Below, in pieces: positions 57,541 to 64,000 of a DNA stretch of 64,000 nt. Numbering within the stretch: the stretch's first letter is position 1; each line of letters begins with the position of its first letter. The position numbers and the translations under genes were made by a program. Source of the DNA: Methyloceanibacter stevinii (lineage in GTDB: Bacteria > Pseudomonadota > Alphaproteobacteria > Rhizobiales > Methyloligellaceae); NCBI RefSeq assembly GCF_001723355.1, contig NZ_LPWE01000011.1, positions 248,001 through 312,000 of the forward strand. The letters run 5' to 3'. A model generated the notes under the pieces. It was not told where the DNA came from, did no database searches, and was given only the letters and a program-made list of their open reading frames with translations.

Positions 57541-57816
57541 ATGAAGAATTTCGTCATCGTCGCGATCGTTTCGTTCTTGGCGGGCGCGGCCCAGATGGGC
57601 GTCGCCAACGCCTCCGCCTACAGCGATGCGGTGCGCAAGTACTGCCGGGCGGATTACAAGAAGTATTGCGGCGAGTACGGACTCGAAACCAATGCCTTGC
57701 GCAATTGCATGAACCGGCACGGCGACAAGTTGTCGGACGCATGCGTGCGTGCGCTGGTCCAGTCCGGAGAAGTGAGCCAGCGGGAAGTCGACCGGCGCAG
57801 AAAGAAGTCACGCTAG
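57541..57816 (+). CDS. Small secreted Cys-rich protein (GLG1-repeat-like)
   Basis: A 91-residue protein: signal peptide (MKNFVIVAIVSFLAGAAQMG) then YCRADYKKYCG and LRNCMNRHGDKLSDACVRAL. The four-cysteine spacing and final ACVRAL resemble one Cys-rich GLG1 repeat, a type seen in small bacterial exported proteins; this is a pattern resemblance only. ATG 57541 follows GGGAGGACAATTCCG; an upstream in-frame start at 57484 is not used because it hides the signal peptide. A FixK-type box upstream suggests induction at low oxygen. Function unknown. Confidence 0.65.
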   Translation: MKNFVIVAIVSFLAGAAQMGVANASAYSDAVRKYCRADYKKYCGEYGLETNALRNCMNRHGDKLSDACVRALVQSGEVSQREVDRRRKKSR

Positions 57817-57857
57817 GATCGCCAAGCGGGCCGATGAACCCCAGGGGAGAAACATCC

Positions 57858-58211
57858 ATGACAAAGCACGAACAATTCCTCGGCATCTTTGCCGCCATGC
57901 TTCTGACGCTGCTTAGCGTCAGCGCCGTGTTCGCCGGCGACTGGGCGGGGACATATGTGACTGAGGATACGAAGGGCAACGCCTTCACGATCACCCTCGC
58001 GGCCGATTCCAAAGCGCACGGCGAAAAGCAAGGCCATGTCCTCGAAGGGGCGTGGTCGGTGGACGGCGCAAGCGCCGTCATCAAATGGACCACCGGCTGG
58101 ACGACCAAGCTCACCCAAGACGGAGACGGTTACTCCAAGACCGCCTATCGGCCCGGAACACCGGTCACGGACGAAGGGGCGAAGGCCACCCCTGTCAAAC
58201 GGGTCGAGTAG
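57858..58211 (+). CDS. Small secreted protein of unknown function
   Basis: A 117-residue exported protein. The signal peptide ends [10 protein letters not shown], and the mature part is beta-rich ([38 protein letters not shown]), suggesting a lipocalin-like or small barrel domain. Not recognised. CCAGGGGAGAAAC precedes ATG 57858. It follows the Cys-rich secreted protein after 41 bases and may share its FixK-linked promoter; fixL starts 61 bases downstream. Confidence 0.6.
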   Translation: MTKHEQFLGIFAAMLLTLLSVSAVFAGDWAGTYVTEDTKGNAFTITLAADSKAHGEKQGHVLEGAWSVDGASAVIKWTTGWTTKLTQDGDGYSKTAYRPGTPVTDEGAKATPVKRVE

Positions 58212-58272
58212 GGCACCCGAGGGACCGACGCCCGACCTTCGCGCGCCGCGCGAAAGTGCTAATGTCCGGGCA

Positions 58273-59813
58273 ATGCATGGACCTGTATCGAACAAGCGCC
58301 CCCTCGGCTCAGTCGAGCAGCTACGGCGTGCGATCCTGAACCCGGAGGCGGGCGCCGTACATTACGGCGTCGCCGTCGCGGCCGTGGTGGGCATGGCCTG
58401 CCTTGCCTGGGGCCTGTACCCGTGGCTCGAAGGGCGCGCGTCCTTCCTCATCTTTATCCCCGGCCTTGCCATCGCGGCCGGGTTCGGCGGCATCGGCCCC
58501 GGTCTCCTGGCGACGTTTTTGTCGGCGGCAATCGGCTATGCACTGATTCCACACAGCACGGCCGACCTTCCGGATCTGGCCGAGCTCGGCATTTTCAGCG
58601 GCGTCGGAATCGGGATCGCCTGGTTGGGCGAGTTGCTGCGGCGTACGCGCCTGCGCAGCCGCCGCAGCGCCAAAGAGGTCCGTGCGCGAGAGGCCCATCT
58701 GCGGTCGATCCTGGACACCGTTCCCGATGCCACCGTGGTCATCGACGAGACGGGCATGATCCGCTCCTTCAGCGCCGCGGCCGAGCGCCTCTTCGGACAC
58801 AACGAGATGGAGGTTGCTGGGAAGAACGTGGCGATGCTCATGCCCTCGCCGTTCCGCGAAGAGCATGACGCCTATATCTCGCGCTATCTCCAAACCGGGC
58901 AGAAGCGCATCATCGGCTTCGACCGGGTGGTGACCGGCGCGCGCAAGGACGGATCCACCTTTCCGATGAAGCTCGAGGTCGCCGAGATGCGATCGGGCGA
59001 GCAGCGGTTTTTCACCGGCTTCATTCGCGACCTGACGGAACGTCAGAGAACGGAGAAGCAATTACAGGATCTGCAGACTGAGTTGGCGCGGCTGTCGCGC
59101 TGACCGCCATGGGCGAGATGGCCTCGACCCTGGCGCATGAGGTCAATCAGCCGTTGACGGCCATCTCCAACTATCTGCAAGGCTGCAACCGTCTGCTGGA
59201 ATCCATCGAGGATGAGAAAGTCGCCATGGTACGCGAGGCGCTTGCCGCCACGACGAAGCAGACCTTGCGCGCCGCCGACATCATCCGGCAACTCCGCGAT
59301 TTCGTGACGCATCACGAAACCGTTCGCCAACCGGAAAACATCAACGATCTTGTCGAGGAAACCAGCGCCTTGGCGCTCATCGACGCCAAGGACGAGGGCG
59401 TGAAGCCCAGCTTCCAGTTCGATAGCTCGGTCTCGGATGTGATGGTTGTCAAGGTGCAGGTCCAGCAGGTCCTTCTGAACCTGATGCGCAATGCCATCGA
59501 GGCGATGGAAGGCAGCGATCCGAAAATCTTGTTGGTCTCGACGGCCCGATCCCCCGCGGATACGTACGAGACGGGGGAGCCGATGGTGCAAGTGACGGTC
59601 GCCGATACCGGAAGCGGCATCTCCGATAACATCGCCGACCAGCTCTTTCAGCCCTTCGTGACAACCAAGACCAATGGCATGGGTGTGGGGCTGTCGATCT
59701 CCAAGCGCCTGGTCGAGGCGCACGGGGGACGCATGTGGGTCGAGAAGAACCCCGGCGGCGGCACGGTGTTCCGGTTCACTCTGGAGCCGGCCGGACGCGA
59801 GGAACCCGTGTGA
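58273..59813 (+). CDS. fixL: FixL, oxygen-sensing heme-PAS histidine kinase; one frameshift
   Basis: Membrane sensor that phosphorylates FixJ when oxygen is low. Four hydrophobic helices (about 30-120) are followed by a heme PAS domain (about 140-260): the proximal His is probably in [15 protein letters not shown] and the conserved distal Arg in IIGFDRVV. The kinase core has the phospho-acceptor in [10 protein letters not shown] and DTGSGI. The frame breaks at about 59100 (LARLSR then LTAMGEMAS); one missing base (1541+1) gives 513 residues, usual for FixL. The stop of the fixL frame overlaps the fixJ start. Confidence 0.94.
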
Positions 59814-60439
59814 TGCCAGCCAATCCCGTCGTGCATATCGTCGATGACGACGAGGCGGTTCGTCAGTCCCTGGCGTTCATGCTCGGCTCGGCTGGCCTTC
59901 CCGTTCGGCTCTACGATTCGGCCAGCGCATTCTTGGAGGCCCTCGATCCGATGCTGTGCGGATGTCTCGTCACGGATGTCCGCATGCCGGATATGACGGG
60001 GATCGAACTGCTCGGCCGGCTCAAAGATAAAGTGCATTGCCTGCCGGCGATCGTTATCACGGGCCATGGCGACGTTCCGCTTGCGGTCGAGGCCATGAAG
60101 GCAGGCGCGGTGGACTTCATCGAGAAGCCCTTCGAGGACGAGGTGCTGCTCAGGGCAGTGGAATCCGCGCTCAAGAGGGCCAGCGGAGATGGCGACAACT
60201 CAATGCAGGAGGTCTTGAGCCGGCTCGCCAGCTTGTCCGAGCGCGAGCGCCAGGTTCTTGAGGGCCTAGTGGCGGGTCAGGCCAACAAGACCATCGCCGC
60301 CGCCTACGGCATCAGCCCGCGAACGGTTGAGGTCTACCGTGCGAACCTCATGACCAAGATGCAGGCGAAGAGCCTCTCGGAACTGGTGCGCATGGCGGTT
60401 CTTGCCCATGTGGGCCCCGCCGGCGACAGCGCTGGCTAA
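59813..60439 (+). CDS. fixJ: FixJ, response regulator of the oxygen cascade
   Basis: A 208-residue regulator. The receiver has VHIVDDDEAVRQSLAF and the phospho-acceptor Asp in LVTDVRMPDMTG; the C-terminal LuxR-type HTH has LSERERQVLEGLVAGQANKT and SPRTVEVYRANLMTKM. Phospho-FixJ activates fixK and often nifA. ATG 59813 overlaps the last base of the fixL stop. No classical FixJ site was identified before fixK. Confidence 0.95.
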   Translation: MPANPVVHIVDDDEAVRQSLAFMLGSAGLPVRLYDSASAFLEALDPMLCGCLVTDVRMPDMTGIELLGRLKDKVHCLPAIVITGHGDVPLAVEAMKAGAVDFIEKPFEDEVLLRAVESALKRASGDGDNSMQEVLSRLASLSERERQVLEGLVAGQANKTIAAAYGISPRTVEVYRANLMTKMQAKSLSELVRMAVLAHVGPAGDSAG

Positions 60440-60574
60440 GGCCGCAAAGAGCGCGCCGTTTCCAACCTCGATGTCCGTTTGACGTGGCTCAATGCCGCAC
60501 CTGCTCCGCCGCCTAGGCTGCAGGCATTGGCACGGGGTGAACCGCTGGGCGAGGGCCGATGTTGGGGGAGGCAT

Positions 60575-60976
60575 ATGAGCCAGACTGGTACGGTGCTTAT
60601 TGCCGTTGGCGACGGGATACTCGCCGATAGCCTGCGATTTTCGTTGGAGCTCGAAGGATATGAGACGCGCTTCTGCGATGAGCACGCACTTTCGCCACTC
60701 CTGCGGGCGCCCTGTGTCCGCAGCGCCTGCGTGGTGCTGGACCAAGACGTCTTTTCGCGCGTCGCAGAAGCTGGCGACTCGAAGCTCCCCTGCGATTCCT
60801 GTGTCCCGATCATCCTCATGGTCTCCCAAAAGACCGAGCAGATCCTTGCCAAAGCGAGGCTAGGCGGGGTCACCACGGTCCTCGAGAAGCCGATCCTCGG
60901 CGGGGTCATGCTTGAGACCATACGGCAAGCGATTGAATCTAAGAGAGATTTTGGCCGGTCCAAACTGCCGTCCTGA
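60575..60976 (+). CDS. Single-domain response-regulator receiver
   Basis: A 133-residue receiver-like domain without an output domain. TVLIAVGDGILADSLRF is the first strand and helix, although the usual acidic pair is GD; ACVVLDQDVFSR holds the likely phospho-acceptor Asp and LEKPI the conserved Lys. ATG 60575 follows GGGGGAGGC. It lies between fixJ and fixK, so it may compete for FixL phosphoryl groups or modulate the cascade. That role is inferred from position only. Confidence 0.7.
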   Translation: MSQTGTVLIAVGDGILADSLRFSLELEGYETRFCDEHALSPLLRAPCVRSACVVLDQDVFSRVAEAGDSKLPCDSCVPIILMVSQKTEQILAKARLGGVTTVLEKPILGGVMLETIRQAIESKRDFGRSKLPS

Positions 60977-61021
60977 TGAGCGCCGGGCTACGTAGTTTCC
61001 CTTAGGGAGCCGGCCCGAATT

Positions 61022-61035
61022 TTGATCGAGCGCAA
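61022..61035. promoter_or_regulatory. FixK-type box before fixK
   Basis: TTGATCGAGCGCAA matches the relaxed FixK consensus TTG(A/C)-N6-(T/G)CAA; read on the other strand it is TTGCGCTCGATCAA, close to the ccoN box at 62163. It lies 48 bases before the fixK ATG and suggests autoregulation. Confidence 0.55.
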
Positions 61036-61082
61036 ACATCTCTATCTCTGACGTCAGTCAAATTAACCTTTCGGGGGTTATC

Positions 61083-61763
61083 ATGCTGACGCCAAATCCC
61101 GCCGTCGACCTTCCTCAGAACCAGGTGCTGCCCGCACGGTCGGTTGTTCCGCAGCCGCGCGACGAAGGCGACTTCCACACATCGAGCGTTCCGCTCAATT
61201 TCGCGCGCAACAGCGAGATCTTCGCCGAGGGTGAAACCGCCGGCTACGTCTACAAGATCGTCTCGGGCGTTGTCCGCGTCTCGAAGCTTCTGCCGGACGG
61301 TCGCCGGCAAATCAGTGCCTTCCATCTTCCGGGCGACATGTTCGGCTTCGAGGTGGACGATGTGCACCACGTATCGGCCGAGGCAATCGGGCCGGTGAAG
61401 GTTCTCGCGTATAGATGGCAGAGCCTGATCAGCACCACGCCTTCGAGCAGTTTCGTGCGCGAATTGCTCAACCGCACCATGATCGGCCTGCGGCAGACCC
61501 AGGATCATCTGCTGCTGCTCGGCCGGAAAAACGCGCTGGAACGGCTTGCGGCGTTTCTCATCGAGATGGTGCGCCGCACAGGTTCCGATCGCTCCCTGCA
61601 GCTGGCCATGCCGCGCCACGACATTGCGGACTATCTCGGGCTAACCCTTGAGACGGTGTCGAGAATGTTTGCCGAACTGAAAGACGCCGGTATCATCAAG
61701 CTCGAATCGGCCCGGCAGGTCTCGGTGCTCGACATGCAGAAGCTGGAGGCAATGGCTACATGA
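61083..61763 (+). CDS. fixK: FixK, Crp/FNR-family regulator of microaerobic genes
   Basis: A 226-residue regulator with a cyclic-nucleotide-type sensor fold (SEIFAEGETAGYVYKIVSGV, LPGDMFGFEV) and a C-terminal HTH whose recognition helix LETVSRMFAEL carries the E-SR pattern that reads TTGAT half sites. It contains no cysteine at all, so it cannot hold an FNR-type Fe-S cluster and is not redox-regulated through Cys as some FixK2 proteins are. Oxygen control must come through FixLJ or other routes. ATG 61083; the stop overlaps the cytochrome c start. Confidence 0.9.
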   Translation: MLTPNPAVDLPQNQVLPARSVVPQPRDEGDFHTSSVPLNFARNSEIFAEGETAGYVYKIVSGVVRVSKLLPDGRRQISAFHLPGDMFGFEVDDVHHVSAEAIGPVKVLAYRWQSLISTTPSSSFVRELLNRTMIGLRQTQDHLLLLGRKNALERLAAFLIEMVRRTGSDRSLQLAMPRHDIADYLGLTLETVSRMFAELKDAGIIKLESARQVSVLDMQKLEAMAT

Positions 61764-62119
61764 TTTTTCGCGGATTTCGGCAATCGCTTGGCGTTAGCGC
61801 TCTCCTGGCGGTCGTACTGCTGGTTGGTCTTGCTTCAGCGGCGCAAGCGAAGGAGCCGGCCGCGAACAAGCAGCGCCTCGAACAAGGCAGAGCGGTTGCC
61901 GAGAGCGTCTGCTCGAATTGCCACCTGGTCTCCAGCGAACAGACCAAAGCCGTCGCCGACGTGCCGAGTTTCCAAGAAATCGCAGACCAGCCCGATCAGA
62001 CCGAGGGCAATATCATAGCGCGGATCGCCATCCCCAAGCATCCGATGCCCGTTATTCCGATTACCAAGCATGAGCTGGAGGACGTCGCGGCCTACATCAT
62101 GAGCTTGCGAAACGAATAA
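61760..62119 (+). CDS. Small monoheme cytochrome c
   Basis: A 119-residue exported cytochrome. A hydrophobic signal segment (LLAVVLLVGLASAAQA) is followed by one heme site CSNCH and the distal Met probably in KHPMPVIPI. It is likely periplasmic, or anchored if the signal is not cleaved. ATG 61760 overlaps the fixK stop (ATGA), so the two genes are coupled, an unusual pairing. It may donate electrons to the cbb3 oxidase encoded next. Confidence 0.85.
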   Translation: MIFRGFRQSLGVSALLAVVLLVGLASAAQAKEPAANKQRLEQGRAVAESVCSNCHLVSSEQTKAVADVPSFQEIADQPDQTEGNIIARIAIPKHPMPVIPITKHELEDVAAYIMSLRNE

Positions 62120-62162
62120 GCAGCAAGCGGACACTCCTACTATCGTAGGGGATCGCCGAAGC

Positions 62163-62176
62163 TTGCGCTGGATCAA
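62163..62176. promoter_or_regulatory. FixK box of ccoN
   Basis: TTGCGCTGGATCAA fits the FixK consensus TTG(A/C)-N6-TCAA and lies in the 191-base gap before ccoN, where such boxes drive cbb3 oxidase genes in Rhizobiales. Start codon is about 135 bases downstream. Nothing else stands out in this gap. Confidence 0.75.
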
Positions 62177-62310
62177 GGTATGCCGGCAGCGGTCGGCGTG
62201 TAACGAAGTTGTAGTGGACCGCGATGGCTGACGCGGGACTGACGATGCTTCCGGGGCTCTGCGCCACCGGTGGGGATCTGGGCAAGGCTTGAGATTAAGG
62301 GGTTGGGAAC

Positions 62311-63982
62311 ATGGCCGCATCGACTCAGCGGGATGAGTGGAAAGCGCTGTCGGACATTCTCGCGATTGGGGCCGCAGCATTTCTCGTTATCATCGGTCTC
62401 GTCCTTGCGATAGCAGGCGACGGCTTGGCCATGAAGTTTCATGGCTGCGTCCTGCTCGGCGCATCGGGCCTTGCACTTCTTTATATGCTGACCCAGTTCG
62501 TCGAGGCGCGTGAGCCCGCAGACACCAGCGGGTACGCCGACGGCGTCGTCCGGGCAGGCGTCATCGCGACGGTGTTCTGGGGCATTGCCGGCTTCATCGT
62601 GGGCGACCTCATCGCTTGGCAGCTGGCGTTTCCGGCCCTGAACTTCGATCTGCCATGGACGAGCTTCGGGCGCCTGCGGCCGCTCCACACGTCGGCGGTC
62701 ATTTTCGCGTTCGGCGGCAATGCGCTGATCGCGACGTCTTTCTACGTGGTGCAGCGCACCTGCCGTGCGCGCCTGGCAGGTAAGTGGTCCCCGTGGTTCG
62801 TATTCTGGGGCTATCAGCTCTTCATCGTTCTGGCGGCCACCGGCTATCTGCTCGGCGTCACGCAGAGCAAGGAATACGCAGAGCCCGAATGGTATGTGGA
62901 TCTGTGGCTGACGCTCGTTTGGGTCGTTTATTTTCTTGTCTTCATCGGCACCATTGCCAGGCGCAAGGAACCCCACGTCTACGTCGCGAACTGGTTCTAC
63001 TTGGCGTTCATCGTCACCGTCGCCATGCTGCACATCGTCAACAATCTGGCGGTGCCGGTGTCGCTGCTAGGGACGAAGAGTTACATCCTGTATTCGGGCG
63101 TCCAGGACGCCATGACCCAGTGGTGGTACGGCCACAACGCGGTGGGCTTCTTCCTGACGGCTGGCTTCCTCGGCATGATGTACTACTTCGTGCCCAAGCG
63201 CGCCGAGCGGCCCATCTATTCCTACCGCCTGTCGGTGGTCCACTTCTGGTCGCTGATCTTCATCTATATCTGGGCCGGTCCGCATCACCTGCACTACACG
63301 GCGCTGCCGGACTGGGCGCAGACGCTGGGCATGACCTTCTCAATCATCCTGTGGATGCCGTCCTGGGGTGGCATGATCAACGGTCTCATGACGCTGTCCG
63401 CGCCTGGGACAAGCTGCGCACCGACCCGGTTATCCGCATGCTGATCGTAGCCGTCGCCTTCTACGGCATGTCGACCTTCGAGGCCCGCTGATGAGCATCA
63501 AGTCGGTGAACTCGCTCTCGCACTACACCGACTGGACGATTGGGCACGTGCACTCCGGTGCGCTCGGCTGGGTCGCCTATATCAGCTTCGGCGCGCTCTA
63601 TTGCCTCGTGCCGTGGCTGTGGCACCGCAAGGCGCTCTACTCACAGCGCCTGGTCGAGTGGCACTTCTGGATCTCCACGCTCGGCATCGTGCTCTACATC
63701 ACCTCCATGTGGGTCTCGGGAATCCTGCAAGGGCTGATGTGGCGCGCCTACAACTCGCTCGGCTTCCTCGAATACTCCTTCGTGGAGACGGTCGAGGCCA
63801 TGCACCCGTTCTACATCATCCGGGCCATAGGCGGATTGCTGTTCGTCCTTGGTGCTCTGTTGATGGCTTACAATCTGTGGCGCACGGCCCGTGGCGATCA
63901 GCCCGTCGATGCGACCGATCAACCGTCCGTCGCTGCGGCTCCTGAGTTCCGGCCCGGCGAATACACGGCGCCGGCGGAGTAG
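62311..63982 (+). CDS. ccoN: CcoN/FixN, catalytic subunit of cbb3-type cytochrome oxidase; two frameshifts
   Basis: Twelve-helix heme-copper subunit of the high-affinity terminal oxidase. Heme and CuB ligands are seen in [35 protein letters not shown] and [15 protein letters not shown], and [18 protein letters not shown] contains the last His pair. The frame changes at about 63405 (MTLS then [10 protein letters not shown]) and at about 63488 (FE then MSIKSVNSL). Two missing bases (1672+2) give 557 residues, normal for CcoN. ATG 62311 is preceded by AAGGGGTTGGGAAC. A FixK box lies upstream; ccoO begins after it. Confidence 0.96.
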
Positions 63983-63992
63983 GGAGAGGACA

Positions 63993-64000
63993 ATGAGCTG
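63993..64000 (+). CDS. ccoO: First bases of the next gene, probably ccoO
   Basis: ATG 63993 is preceded by GGGAGAGGAC, a good ribosome site, and begins M-S. Only eight bases fall in the window. The gene after ccoN is almost always ccoO (fixO), so the name is inferred from order only. Confidence 0.45.

Overview
The window is a GC-rich (about 60-65 % by eye), densely coded stretch of an alphaproteobacterial chromosome, most likely from Hyphomicrobiales (Rhizobiales). The evidence is a NifA with the oxygen-sensing cysteine motif and no NifL, FixLJ plus a cysteine-free FixK, an Irr-type Fur protein with a GCPW heme-regulatory motif, fixABCX, and a cbb3 oxidase next to fixK. I cannot name a genus with confidence. 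No rRNA, tRNA, CRISPR array, insertion sequence or phage gene was seen.

Layout. 1-3134: sulfide:quinone-oxidoreductase-like fusion protein and SulP transporter. 3144-5887: divergent 7TM histidine kinase and LuxR-type regulator. 6094-13466: a large membrane-anchored helical-repeat protein, a six-heme cytochrome c, an MFS transporter and a small secreted protein. 13529-15639: a small operon with a truncated globin and a ModD-like protein behind a probable NifA site. 15975-17711: nifA. 17719-52628: nitrogen fixation island in five NifA/sigma-54 transcription units: (A) ferredoxin - LRV iron-sulfur protein - sufBCDS; (B) nifB - ferredoxin - HesB - TPR - LRV - nifZ - nifZ-like - nifT, then a block of poorly known nif-linked genes; (C) nifHDKENX - DUF269 - DUF683 - fdxB - nifQ - irr; (D) hesB - nifUSV - cysE - nifW; (E) fixABCX and small genes. 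A two-gene minus-strand unit (degenerate receiver and TPR protein) diverges from nifH. 52652-55714: BFD ferredoxin and modABC. 55739-58211: DHA2 exporter and two small secreted proteins. 58273-64000: fixL, fixJ, a receiver, fixK, a monoheme cytochrome c, ccoN and the first bases of ccoO.

How it fits together. FixLJ senses low oxygen and drives FixK; FixK-type boxes lie before fixK, ccoN, a small secreted protein and, unexpectedly, inside the nifB promoter. NifA then drives the nif units. NifU/S/V, CysE, HesB and SufBCDS supply Fe-S clusters and homocitrate; NifB/E/N/X/Q and Mod proteins build FeMo-co; FixABCX and several ferredoxins supply electrons; cbb3 oxidase respires at low oxygen.

A technical point dominates reading of the window: more than ten genes (SQR, SulP, multiheme cytochrome, nifB, nifT, a 2Fe-2S ferredoxin, nifS, nifV, modA, fixL, ccoN and others) are interrupted by frameshifts. 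Nearly all are consistent with one missing base, and adding the missing bases gives lengths divisible by three and normal family lengths. I read these as sequence or assembly deletions rather than real pseudogenes, and annotate the full gene extents.
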